Part shown: piece after piece, positions 1 through 11,408 of the stretch
Position numbering within the stretch: the first letter of the stretch is position 1
Layout of the letters: each line of letters opens with the position of its first letter
Assembly: GCF_051622035.1 (NCBI RefSeq)
Contig: NC_135357.1
Location: 37,307,691 to 37,371,690 of the forward strand
DNA: 64,000 bases
Direction: 5' to 3'
Source of the DNA: Arctopsyche grandis
Lineage: Eukaryota; Arthropoda; Insecta; Trichoptera; Hydropsychidae
The notes under the pieces: model-generated
The model's input: only the letters and a program-made list of their open reading frames with translations
Databases searched by the model: none
What the model was told of the DNA's origin: nothing
Position numbers and translations under genes: made by a program

Positions 1-1200
1 GTGGCTTGGCATTTAGATTGTGAGCATTACATTTTAACAACAATGAAGAAGATGGAACTAGTTTTGGAACAATACATTCATTAATAGACTTCTTTTGTTT
101 ATTTTATGTAGTTGCAAGATATATTAGAGAATCTAAACGGTTACCTGACAACTCGTTCACAGATTTTCCGTAAACCGAGGATGCGCTCCAGGCATTACGT
201 ATACGGCCATCTCTTTCTCACCCGTCTGTTCACCAAGATCTCGTTTACTATGCCATTACGTATGCAGCCATCTCTTTCACAGACCGTCTGTTCACCGATA
301 ACTGACGGTCTGTGAAAGAGATGGCTGCATACGCAATGGCATAGTAAACGAGATCTTGGTGAACAGACGGGGTGACAAAGAGATGGCCGTATACGTAATG
401 CCTGGAGCGCATCCTCGGTTTACGGAAAATCTGTGAATGAGTTGTCGTGTCACCAGTCTAAACACACCTTTACAAAACTCGAAATCCTCGGCGGTAGTTA
501 TCTAGGGTTTGTTTGGATTAGCTACAATTTTTATACCTGCTTTCTATTGGATTTATTAATAATTCTAGTTGAAAATATTGGCGAAATTTCCAGCGTGGCG
601 GGCTTTCAACAGAAAAGACGTCAGCACTCAAAGGGTTAAACAATTAAAATCTGACAAGACGAAAGTCAAACATATTAGTCAACTAGCTATTAAACGTCAC
701 CGTGAACCTTTTTTACAAAGCATTTACAATAATTGAACAATAGACGGCGCGCTCTAGGTCCGCGCTTTAGTTATTACTAAAGGGCGGATAGAGAGCGTGC
801 TTTTTCCAGGAATCACGGCGTTTTTCTATTCACAAAGCTAGAGTGCAAAAAAAAAAGGTTCTGAGAACCTTCAACAAAGGTTCGTCATAAAAATGAACAA
901 TGCACAACGAACAATAAACAAAGAACGGCACGCTTTCGGTCCTACCTCTAGTTATTACGAATATTTTTCACTATCGAACTAAAAATCGATTGAAATTTTC
1001 ACCGTTGACCAAACCGCGCAAAATGGCAATGTTTCAAAACGATCGGAAGACTGTAGGAACTTAAGCTCAATCGTTTGCGAAAGCAAACATAATAGAGCCT
1101 TGTATTAATAAACGAATAACTTAACCTAACCTGAAACTAAACACGCAAAATCATAAAGCACTCCACATAACCTAAAAAGTACATATATAAAACGTTATAC
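1..1200. other. probable third intron of the Odc gene
   Basis: No further ornithine decarboxylase exon was found here on the minus strand, so the span is probably intron downstream of the exon ending at 1201. It contains the long foldback at 147-451. Two diverged copies of a short block (about 729-775 and 905-960, sharing gaacggcacgctttcggtcc-like text and ctagttattac) lie in the rest. Otherwise I see nothing coding. Confidence 0.5.
147..451. repeat. long perfect-like inverted repeat (foldback) 1
   Basis: The left arm (about 147-287) is repeated in reverse complement at 304-451 with only scattered mismatches, leaving a loop of about 16 nt. Arms of ~140 bp of this similarity would fold as a cruciform or, if transcribed, as a long hairpin RNA. 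There is no protein in it: the two small frames that run through it are mirror images produced by the repeat. It is likely a foldback transposable element or MITE; no target-site duplication was established. Confidence 0.85.
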
Positions 1201-1757
1201 CTCGCATCGGGGTAGTAATGTTTGACTTTGACGAGCTCAAACTCGCTGTCGAATGTGAGGAGTTTCACCCGCTTCTCCCGAGCATATTCCAAATGCTTGT
1301 GTGGCTTAGCAGTATGAGCATACACAATACGACTGAAAAAAGCCATAGTAAATACTCGAAGCAAATTATCACACCATGTAGTACTATTCCAATTATTACT
1401 CTGGTGAAACTCCGGTGGCCAACGCCGCGTCTATCTCCGACTCGGAAGCGCAATCGAACCCGGCACCGAGGCTAGCCAACACCAGCAGCACCAGCCTATT
1501 AGTATTGCATTTCACAGCTGAAACAAACGCAAACCCATGATGCGACATAACCTAACCTGACATGGTATAAAATTATTCTTCGTACCGTAGAACGGTTCAA
1601 CTCGGGGCATCTTCTCCTGCCAATTTTTATACTTGGCCATCAGATCGGCCACGTTCAGCATGGTGAACGTCCTGTCGCTCAGCCGGTTTCCGATTATGTA
1701 ACGGGCCAAGTGCTCCGGAGACCACTCCTCGCTGCCCACGAAGACGCTCTCGGCCAT
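1201..1757 (-). CDS. Odc: ornithine decarboxylase, 5' exons (partial gene)
   Basis: Three exons, read on the minus strand: 1586-1757, 1400-1517 and 1201-1332, joined by GT-AG introns with matching phases (1, then 2). Together they encode the first ~145 residues of a PLP-dependent ornithine decarboxylase (ornithine to putrescine, first step of polyamine synthesis; cytosolic homodimer). The joined frame carries the family signature PFYAVKCN, with the cofactor lysine at about K60, followed by GAGFDCASESEI and the RIVYAH / LLTFDSE strands of the alanine-racemase-type barrel. The ATG at 1757 is the first after an in-frame TGA; an upstream TTG is not needed. Later exons lie beyond position 1, so the gene is truncated by the window edge. 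An antizyme inhibitor paralogue is possible, but the PLP lysine is retained, which favours an active enzyme. Confidence 0.88.
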
Positions 1758-3162
1758 GGTGTCAGTGAAATATGTGCTCAATGGTCAAAGTGTATTCTAG
1801 AACTGGTACGGTTGTCCGTGTTTAATTTGACCGGATCGATTTCAGTTGTGACAATAATTTACAATTGTGTATAATATATAAGTAATAAAATAGTTTTAAT
1901 GTATATTTTTTTATTATCATTTTATATATACATACATATTAATGATAAAATTGTGAATAAATCACAAAAAAACTCAATTTATTGAGATTACGTCAACGGC
2001 GAAGCTTACCATAATAAAAAAATAATTTGGCTAATTATTATTACATATTATATAATATATAGAGGAAATGCTACAGTTGTCGGCCACTTGAATTTTTAAG
2101 TCAAAAAACCTTGTAAAGAATAAAGAGCTTCGAGATATTGCCTTTCGAGCCGTCAAACGTGTTCCAATTCACTACTGATCGTTTTAGTTCAGGGGGCCAA
2201 TAACTATACACCGGTCAACAACTATAACTTTTGCCCCATTCAGAAGACAAATTTCAAAAACAGTCTTATGTCGCATTCGAGCTGTCAACTATTTATCTAA
2301 AGTTTGTGTTTTTTTTAATCCCGTATGTATATAGAACCTTTTATCATGATTTTAAATACAGCATAGTATTTATTTAAAAAAAAATTCACATAATATTAAA
2401 TTTTACTACGATTAAAATCCAATAATTATCTAGTATAATGAAAATTTGCATGCTTATGTCGTTTGTTCTGCATAGGCAAAAAATCCACTCTAATAATAAA
2501 ATCAACAACACACGACAATATGAAATTCAATTAAAATTTAGTATAATAATTAATCCGAGTGAATTTATTAAACATACATACACGAATCGTAACCCGAATA
2601 ATGCTGGACACTTTCGCTATAGTATTTAAAGATTTAAAGAGAAAATTACAATCACCGTTTAGCACCGATAGTTGTCGGAAAATACGTTTAAATTTAAATA
2701 CAATAAAATTCGTTTAAAAAAAATAAATGTTTGTGCATATATGAATAAAAAATAATTACTAATAATACTGCAGTTACAAATAACATAATATGTATATAAA
2801 TAAATAAAATGCAAGTTGTGCGCACATAATCAATAAAAAAATATATCAATGAAATGAATTTTACTATCAGACCTATTTTTCCTTTTTGTGCCGAAGCAGA
2901 TAAGAAGCATAGACTTCCCATTCATAACATTGTTGTATTACATATTATACAAATATATTCAGAGATAAGCGATAAATAAACGTTTCCTTCCGTTACCACA
3001 AAATCATTACAAGGCACATTCGATATACATACAATACATTCATATGTATATACGGGAGACGAAAAATTTAAATATACACAAAATATTAAATTTTCATATA
3101 TGTATGTTTCAGCGAATTTTATGAAAGCCTAACACAATTCAACTAACGACGCATCCAAAGGC
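1758..3162. other. intergenic, Odc 5' flank and GMP reductase 3' flank
   Basis: This is AT-rich DNA between the ornithine decarboxylase start and the GMP reductase stop. It should hold the Odc promoter and 5' UTR and the GMP reductase 3' UTR. The small frames here have no recognisable similarity. I could not place a TATA box or poly(A) site with confidence. Confidence 0.5.
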
Positions 3163-6100
3163 CTATGAGTATATGTTGTTGACTTGTTGGGTGCACCGGA
3201 TGAAAGTGGCCCTTCTGGGCAGTTCGCGGAGACAGGCCGCTCCGACGTACGTGCATGCTGATCGTAGCCCACCGAGGATGTCCTTCACCGTCACCTCCAC
3301 ATCGCCTTTGAATGGAACTTCGACGGATTTGCCCTCCGAAGATCTGTACTCGGCAACGCCACCTGCAATGCAAAGGTATGTTTATTCGGCTGTTAGTCCG
3401 ACTGAAGATTAGGCTCCGGCCTGGTATTGGATATTTACCCGAATGCTTCTCCATGGCGACCGAAGATGACATTCCGTAGAACATTTTGTATTTCTTTCCA
3501 TCGCGCTCGATGAGTTCTCCGGCACATTGTTCGTGACCTGAACGAAACACACGGTTAAAATTATAATGCTTGCCAATTTTGCCATGAATTTTTAATGGGG
3601 TGCGATTTAACTGTACATTGAGAAAAATACTTTGTATCTTAAAAAAAATGTTTGTGCATTAAAATTTTGCATTATTTTCGGTGCATTAAACAATCTCGTC
3701 TTGTGCATCGAATCAAATATTTTTTGGCATTATAAAGTGACCATTGAAAAATATGAAACGATCAGATTTTAGCATTAGAATAGATACAAAAAGTGGCAAC
3801 GTTGCAGTCTTCCGTCAACTGTCAACTGTTGTCTATTTATTGACAACTGTCAACTGTCAATAGTGTTTACTTTTGTTTACGTATTACGGTATGAATAAGC
3901 GTTGGTCGTTGTCGGTTCGTATTTTAGTATTCGCGACGTTGCCGATACAGTTCATTTGTCATTTTATGACACTATGACGGCCGCTGACTCATATTTGTAT
4001 CATGTGGGGTGCACAACGCTTCTGGCCGCAGCCAAATTTATGATTCACATAATTAAAAAGCGGATGAAATGTGTATTAACACTATGACGGCCGCTGACTC
4101 ATATTTGTATCATGTTGGGTGCACAACGCTTACTGGCCGCTGCCACATTTATGATTCACGACTGTGCGAACTGTTTCAGTCTACTGATATATTTTTGTAT
4201 CACGTTTTCGTCAATCGTTTGTGGCCGACGATACAATTTTGTATCACGTTTTCGTCATAAACGAAAACGTGATACAAATATATATCAGCGGACTAAAACA
4301 GTTCGCGCAGTCGTGAATCATATATGGATTAGCGGCCAGTAAGTGTTGTGCACCCAACATGATACAAATATGAGTCGGCGGCCGTCACAACTGCCGTCAT
4401 AGTGTTAATACAAATTTCATCCGCTTTTTAATTAGCAAATATTTTTTTCAATGATCAAAGCAATGTTTCTAATGCAACCGCACACAAATTTTTTGTAATG
4501 TACAGAAATTTTTTATAAATGCACTTGTATTTTATAAAATGGACGTTTAAATTGTTCCCATTTTTCTATACCGGGCTTAAGATAGTGAAAGAATTTCTTA
4601 TGATTAGGGGAGATAAGAATTATACGGGTTGATAATTGTGCAGTAGATTCCTAGGCAATGCCAGCTAAACTAGTAAACTCACCGGCAAACATTCCACCTG
4701 CCATTACGAAGTCGGCTCCGGCACCGAAAGCCTTAGCCACGTCTCCCGGACACGTACACCCCCCATCCTGAAAAAATCGATGACAATAAGGACATAACTT
4801 CAAAATGTATGTAATTTAATGGATATCGGATGCTACGTACGGCGATAATGTGTCCTTTTAGCCCGTGAGCTGCATCAGCGCATTCGATGACGGCCGAGAG
4901 CTGAGGGTAGCCCACTCCGGTCTTAATGCGGGTCGTGCATACGGAACCGGGACCAATTCCTACCTGAATAATATATGATTTCAACCATTTTAGTTTGGGC
5001 GATGCATATCTGATAGTATTTATTACATGTCATCTACAATGTATAATGCACACTTGCTACATATTCTAATCTTGCAAAGATTATTTCAACATCCTACTTA
5101 CCGGTTGTTTTGTAAACAGCTTTATATAATTCTAGTACTTTCTAAACAATTATACAAATATAATGTCTTATAAAGCAATTATTGTATATGTTTTCACATT
5201 TATTTATTTTAACGCTTTTAAAATAAAAATCGATTGAAATATCTAGGTGTCAATTTTGCTAAAATTCGTCTAGATTAACAAATTAAACCTTCTTTAAACC
5301 CCTGCAATGCTATCTAGGCGATTAACTGCGCAAATGTAAACCAAAGTCTATGTAGAATGAATTAAATTTTAAACATTGATGGTTTAATCATTAACTAGTG
5401 TTGTGACCGTTGATATTTCAACGTGTGTTTTCAGAAAACGAATTGATACATCAATTAAAATAAAGTTATATGTATAATAATAATAACAAACAATAACTGA
5501 GCCGCTATACTTGAAAGTTGCACAAGTCCAATTTTCTTCATTTCGAGACACATTTCACATAACATCATATATAATGTTTAACAATATTTAAAAATACTGG
5601 TGGCCTGTAATACGTTTATTCTGCTTTTCCGAGATTCTAGACATATCGAATTAAAATAATTTTTTTAATTAACCACTTCATCGCCATAAGCGCACCGGTG
5701 CGCGCTCCTTCGTTTTTAAAGCTACGACTCGAAATAAATTTTGGTTTCTTCACAGTGACATGTAAAAATATCCTGTGATACCAATGAAATTGAAACAAGT
5801 CAATATTTTTCGTTAGTATTATTCAAGAGGTAGTGTCAGGGGTTGGCACTGAACACATATAATAAAATAAACGAATCGGTTTCGATAAACACGTGGCGAT
5901 TAGGTCAAACAGAAAATGTGTTTTTGAAACTGCAAATTGGACTTCCGCCACTTTCAAATATAACAGCTCAGATTTTGTCGTAATTGTAACCATAACCGAA
6001 GTCGTCATCAGAATCAAAATCGATAAATAATTATTTTTTTTTAAATCTGCATATTGATCGATGCACTCACCACATACCCACATACATCCTTCCGTTTTTT

Positions 6101-9100
6101 TTCATATTAATTAATTAATAATGTAAAAAAGCAATACGCTATTGTCTGAAAGCTTATTATAAATGTTACAGTCAAAAACAAATTAATCAATATAAAATTC
6201 TATGTCTTTATAGTCCTTATCAAGTAAAGCTCAGTCTTCCAGATATGAATGTACTATAATTATAATTACTTTGATAATGTCGGCTCCGGATAAGATCAAC
6301 TCTTCAACCATTTCACCGGTGACTACGTTTCCTGCCTAAAATTATCACAAAAAAAATTACAACTTCATTCAATTCATTTACATATGTCATATTATATGCA
6401 ATACAGTACTTACTATGATCGTATGAGTGGGAAAAGCGGCTCGGACTTGTCTCAGATACTCTACAAAGTGTTGGGAATAACCGTTAGCCACGTCCAAGCA
6501 GATAAAATTGACACCGGTTACGGCTTTCAATATCTCCGACAGCCTTTCAAAATCTCCTTTGCCGGTGCCGGAACTCGCCGCTGAAACAGCAAAAGAGAAA
6601 TAAAAATATAGAATCAGGATATTTTCGCTGGTATTATAATGATCAGTCAAGTGGGTCGGTTCCGTTAAACAAACCCACACATACCTATATTTTTCAAACA
6701 ATCGGGATTCTCCTCGGCAAACTTGATCCACTCCTCCGTCGTGTAGTACTTATGCATCGTAGTGAACAATCCGTGCTGAAAAATTTCAATGAAACCGTTT
6801 AAACCATGCCCGAATAGAAGACACACGCACTTGTATAGTGTATCAGCAAGACCTTGGATAAGACTTTGGCCATTTCGAATGTGCCGATTGTGTCCATGTT
6901 GCTCGCCATAACCGGGACACCTTTGTACGTCTGCTTCGAGTTCTTGAACGTGATCTCCCGGTACAGGTCCACCTAGAGCAGTTGAATTGTTAATAAAACA
7001 CATCGTTAAACGTTTATCGTTTGACGCAACGTGTCTTCAAGGTTGATTCGCCGAACGTATTGATTGGTATATTGACACTCTCGATCAGACTCGTTAGATA
7101 TAGTTAGACTCTCTTTTGGTTGATGGGAACTTGCAATCGGAGAAATGCATTGTAAATGTGTGATAAGGCGAAGAAGTGCTCATTTAAAATGCTCAGATAA
7201 GATTAGGTGCACGGGAGTAGTCCGTGACATTGTTGCAAGCAAGGTGATTCTAATAACGGATCTCGCCGATGGTAACTAGAGGCGACCTTAAACTTAATGA
7301 GCTATTTTTGTGTGAAATAAGTATGTATGTATGTATGTGTCGCTGGGAAAAGTCGGAAAATTTAATGAAAAAAAATTCGGATGAGACCACACCACAACCC
7401 ATGACTTTATCTGGTTCGGTGATTACTAGTCAAATGTAAACCGGTCACAAGACAACCGGTCGCTCTAGATCGGTCACACGTGATCACCCGTCACACTAAA
7501 ACTGGTCACAACCGAAATTCGGTCAATCAGTTTTATCATGATCGATTTTATGGTGTGACCAGTTTTCTCGTGACCAGTTTTAGTGTGACGGGTGATCACG
7601 TGTGACCGATCTAGCGCAACCGGTTGTCCTGTGACTGGTTTACATATGACTAGTCGTCCGTTTACCCTTTATCTATATATTTGAGGAATATAGGAGGTCA
7701 CAAAACAAACTTCGATATTGAACCGTACAGACACATTCACACATACCGGCAGCATTATGAAATGCTAATAGCTATGACAGCATCTTCGATACGAATTGAG
7801 CGCTAATGTATGGAAGCTTGCACAAGACAAAAGTTCTACTTCCGGTTGTCGGATTTTTTTTTATTACTTAAAATCACTATCAGTAATGTTACGTACACCT
7901 CTGAGTAAGTGCAATCGGATTAGGCCGAGTAGCATCCCAGAGACTGTGTGACCGTTATAATTGGTTTCAAGGATTATCTCTGGACTAAGTGCAAGTAGGC
8001 TAAACAATGGCCACCGAATTGGCCGCTATTGGTCCCTTCTCAGAAGTGACAGCGATAGCGTGGGACTGAGTGTCGTGGGAATACATATCCGGGTACATGC
8101 CTAAACAAGAGTAACCGGACGTCGAAGATGCCCTGAGCGGTCTATCCGTTATAAGGCGATATCAAGACATTCTTAATGGAGCACTGCCAGTGCGTGTATC
8201 TCCTTAATCATCAATAAATGCTGTGAAACGACTTTGGCCTTTTACTTGGATCCTCCACCCACCCCTACGCAACAGTATTATCTAATCTAATATATAATTT
8301 CGAAAGAGACTTGTATGTATGTATATTTGTCTTTGGTTGGGAATTTCGTGAACAAATCAAAATTTCTATGACGATGAGTCGATTTTTTTTTCGATTCAAA
8401 TAAATTTAATAAAAAACAAATGAATATTTCCTATTAGATTCGCCATGTTTAAGCTGTTTATATTACAAATACTGAGCGACGCCGGGTAAAACAACTAGTA
8501 CACAATAAATATCAAGAAGATTAAAATAATTTAAAAGGTCAAAATAAAATAATGAAATATTGTTTAAAAAAAATACTACTTCCGGTTTACTAATGTTGAC
8601 CGAAACCTTATCAGCTCTAAGTTATGTAGTACATAGATAATACAAATATAAATTGTCAGCTTGATACGTTCAGGGATGCGGACAGAGTAGTGGCTACAAC
8701 ATTTTTTTACCTTTCTAAGAAGGAAAAAACCCATTTCCGGTTTATTAAATTGAGTTATTTTTTTCGTTTTCATCACATTGATACAAGAATTATACTTGAA
8801 TTTTTTCGTGAAGAGCACACATGTTTAAGGGATCGAAAAATCGAACAAGAGTAAACTGCCACTTGCGGTTGATCAGTGGTCGATTCTGAGTTCGAATAAG
8901 TCAAAATCTCGAGTTCAGATTTTCTCCTGATAGCAAAACTTCATCTATTGTTACTACGTACATAGATAAAGTAGAAATTTAATCAAAGCTTGTATGCATG
9001 TTTTGAATACAAATTGTTTTTATTATTGCTGTAAATAAAAAAATCACTTTTGAATTGTCTGTATTTTACCCTCCCCCCCTTACTTCTACAATGCTTGTAC

Positions 9101-11408
9101 ATCTATAAATCATATGTTTAGATAATTTAGCTGATAACATGTACTGCGGATTATGCGTAATCTCGTGTACTTAATTATGTTTGCATTAAAGTCAAATACA
9201 TCGTAAATTTATGCATTGATGGAAGTAATGTTTCGGAGTGAATTGCAATTGAAGATTTTAGCTTTGAGAAATTACATAATTATCATCTGGGAAATGTGTA
9301 TTGACGTGTTTACGTTATTTTATGCACAGACTATTATAAAATCAATTCATTTAGCGTGACAGTAGGCAAAATTTATGTACATGGATATCTATTCATATTG
9401 ATCGACAACGAACCTAGTTTTCCTTTGTTTGTTTCTAACTTACGCGATTCCTATTGGTCAGAACCAGGAGCGGCTCGTCTTTAAGGGCATCTGGGGCACT
9501 GCCCCAAATGAATTTCTCCCAAAATAAAATGAATTTTGTGTATTCTTGGTGACTCGTTAATAGTTAACAAGTGTTTATTTATCCCGTTCAGTTCAGGGCA
9601 GTCGCTTATATGCCGTGGTCCCGTGATCGCCAGCTTCAGTTTACTCTGCTATGTGTGGAGTGTAAACGGTCATTCGAGGCAAATAAAAAGGATACGTAGT
9701 TCGTAAAGGTCTATTCGGGGCAGAATAAGGCTGTCTATATTCTTAAATTGTCAATTATTTCATTTTTATCGTTAAATATTTTTTATTAATCACATTTTTA
9801 CTTTTTTAGAACACACAATGAATCAAATCAATAATTTAAGTCATTTCCCTTGCATTAAATGGTACTAAAAAAAAATTAAGTTCATTTTTTTGGGAAAAAA
9901 AATAAAATGGGGGGGTGGTCGATTTAGCCTCTTCGTGCCTCACCTATTTTTAAAGTCACGAGCCGCCCCTGGTCAGAAAATTTTAGCTGATCAATAGTAG
10001 GGATCTCAAATCTGTGTATTCAAATACTTTTTATATGAACTTATTTTTTTTATTTTCAATCTACAGCACATTTGGTTCTATCCGGTGCCCCAGATTAGGG
10101 TTCAATTAAAATTTAATAATATATTCTATATTCGAATATTTGGTAACCCTAGTCAATAGGAATCGCGTATTTTTCTTTGTAAATAAAATACACTTCTCGA
10201 AATAATTTTAATGGAATTTAAACCGAAGAAAGCACGTACAAGAATATGTACATATCGTTAGCCGAATTTGTAAACCTTGTAAAATTAAATTTTTATCAAA
10301 ATCAATGATTTTATGTTGTGTTTATCTAAAATCCTAACATACTTCTGTGTAAAATTTGCAAAAATAAAGCCTAAAAACATTAAAAATAATGGTTTACATA
10401 TATGAGTTTTCATATATCCTTAAAAAATATTTATATTTTGTATTGGTAAGTTTACTATATAATAGTGTATGTATTACGAATCATGAAGAATTTGCTTTCA
10501 ATTGGATTCATAAATCAAATTTCACAAAATACGTCAGCTAATACAATTTTTAAACTTCAAATTCGTCATTTTACAAATCAAATTCGTCATTTTACTAAGT
10601 TCTCTATGTACATATAATAAAATGAATATTAACAAAATACATCCAATTTTTTATAATTTGATTTGTAAAACGACAAATTTGACTTGTAAAATGACGAATT
10701 TGAAGTTTAAAAACTGTAGGCGAAATAAAATATGTATGTGAATACGTTTGTATATACAATTTAATAAAAGATGGAAAGATGTAAAATACTGCTTCATTTA
10801 CTATAAACCAATACATTTATATTGAAAATATACATAATTAACACTAATTTACATGATTTAAAAAAAATATATGTAATCGGAAAAAATCGAACTTGAAAAT
10901 TAAGGTCACGAGAGCGGTTAGGTTTGTCCGCTTTTTTCCATGTGCGCTTAATTTTCATCATCGGTTTTATCACTTTAAAGAATATTAAAAAAATATGCCT
11001 CATTTCGATTGATTTCTTTGTGTGATTAAAATTGTATATAAAATGTTGTGTTCATATTTATTTAAACAAGAAAAATTGTTCGAATGAATATTATAATCCA
11101 AATACATCGTATGAATCCAATGATAAATAAAAGAGATGTAATCAATATTGACGAAAATGCTTTCGAAAGAAATGAAAAAATAAACAGGATAATGGTCATT
11201 TCTAAATCGATTTGAAGTGTTATGTAGTGGGAAATTTTCCACAATACAAAACGTCAAATCGGCCCTGAAAAACATGTGACCGCTGAAAGGTGAGTGAGTG
11301 GAGAGGAAAGGCGAGACTTACGTCGTTTCTGCTCCGCAGCGTGCTCCGCTTCGGCCGAAGAAGGACATCCTTGAAGTCCAGCTTCACTTCATTGACGATG
11401 TTCGGCAT
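3163..11408 (-). CDS. GMPR: GMP reductase, complete nine-exon gene
   Basis: Nine exons on the minus strand: 11322-11408, 6853-6972, 6685-6775, 6414-6580, 6270-6335, 4841-4963, 4683-4767, 3439-3537, 3163-3362. All have GT-AG borders and compatible phases. They sum to 1038 nt, 345 aa plus stop, the same length as human GMPR. The enzyme reduces GMP to IMP with NADPH (cytosolic homotetramer, purine salvage). The protein starts [20 protein letters not shown]. The catalytic cysteine falls at C186 in GPGSVCTTR and the catalytic glutamate at E289 in SSEGK, the human numbering. No CBS domains are present, which separates it from IMP dehydrogenase. Intron 1 is ~4.3 kb and, like introns 5 and 7, is loaded with MITEs and foldbacks. 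Confidence 0.96.
3966..4434. repeat. compound inverted repeat (foldback) 2 in GMPR intron 7
   Basis: The reverse-complement arms are about 4050-4245 and 4262-4434, converging on a short palindrome at 4240-4280 (gtatcacgttttcgtca and its mirror). The arms end in taattaaaaagcgg / ccgctttttaatta. A third, partial direct copy of the left arm lies at 3966-4050, sharing the ctatgacggccgctgactca block. It lies wholly inside the intron between the GMPR exons at 4683-4767 and 3439-3537. The open frames through it are products of the repeat. Confidence 0.8.
5673..5904 (+). mobile_element. TTAA-flanked MITE, family A, copy 1 (piggyBac-type)
   Basis: Short element of 232 bp with inverted ends: CCACTTCATCGCCA on the left and the complement of CCTAATCGCCACG on the right. 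It is bordered by TTAA (5669-5672) and TCAA (5905-5908, one change). It contains the block gcgcaccggtgcgcgctcc, shared with the copies at 18817 and 28855. TTAA duplications point to a piggyBac-type transposase acting in trans; no coding capacity is present. It lies in GMPR intron 5. Confidence 0.75.
7425..7654. repeat. inverted repeat (foldback) 3 in GMPR intron 1
   Basis: Arms of about 80 bp (7425-7506 and 7572-7654) are reverse complements. They are built from short repeated blocks such as ggtcaca, accggt and gtgatcacccgtcacac, with internal sub-repeats of a gtgaccggt-like motif. The loop is ~65 bp. No coding content; probably a non-autonomous foldback transposon. Confidence 0.75.
7887..8274 (+). 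repeat. probable solo LTR of an LTR retrotransposon
   Basis: This 388-bp block begins TGTTACG and ends CGCAACA, the short inverted termini expected of an LTR. It is more GC-rich than its surroundings and has AATAAA at 8214-8219, about 55 bp before the end, where an LTR poly(A) signal would sit. The flanks gtaa and gtat are a weak, imperfect match for a target duplication. No internal region or second LTR is adjacent, so a solo LTR is the simplest reading; orientation is inferred from the poly(A) signal. Confidence 0.5.
8285..8498 (+). mobile_element. non-autonomous Helitron-like element 1
   Basis: It begins near TCTAATATATAATTTCG and ends with a GC-rich stem (gagcgacgccgggta) followed by CTAG and then T. 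The same end recurs at 33972 and 44613 and the same start at 63733. A 5' TC, a short 3' hairpin and terminal CTAG without flanking duplications fit Helitrons. No Rep/helicase coding is present. The family assignment is an inference. Confidence 0.5.
8868..8965 (+). repeat. dispersed repeat R1, copy 1
   Basis: This block, containing gattttctcctga and catctattgttacta, is found again in reverse orientation at 48768-48866. It is an interspersed repeat of unknown type; its boundaries are approximate and no ends were defined. Confidence 0.6.
9465..9971. mobile_element. hAT-type MITE 1
   Basis: Element of 507 bp with terminal inverted repeats starting CAGGAGCGGCTCG and ending CGAGCCGCCCCTG. It is flanked by 8-bp duplications gtcagaac (9457-9464) and gtcagaaa (9972-9979), one mismatch. 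CAG...CTG ends with 8-bp target sites are typical of hAT transposons. There is no open frame of note, so it is non-autonomous. It interrupts an older inverted-repeat element whose ends remain on either side (about 9444-9456 and 10149-10163). Confidence 0.8.
10005..10153. repeat. short inverted repeat 4, relative of the 46-47 kb foldback
   Basis: The ends agggatctcaaat...attcaaata and tattcgaatatttggtaaccct are inverted. The left ~80 bp, up to cagcacatttggttctat, matches the reverse complement of about 47370-47450, the outer arm of the large foldback at 46270-47450. So the two belong to one family, this one being a much shorter derivative. Confidence 0.6.
10530..10722. repeat. inverted repeat (foldback) 5 in GMPR intron 1
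   Basis: Arms of ~68 bp, 10530-10597 and 10657-10722, are reverse complements. Each contains two tandem copies of aaattcgtcattttac or its complement. No coding content. Confidence 0.7.

Noticed and set aside
1758-1781. Upstream TTG start for ornithine decarboxylase
   Set aside because: Non-ATG; an in-frame TGA lies just before it and the ATG at 1757 gives a normal N-terminus.
3902-4342. Three overlapping small open frames
   Set aside because: They repeat one another because they read through the arms of an inverted repeat.
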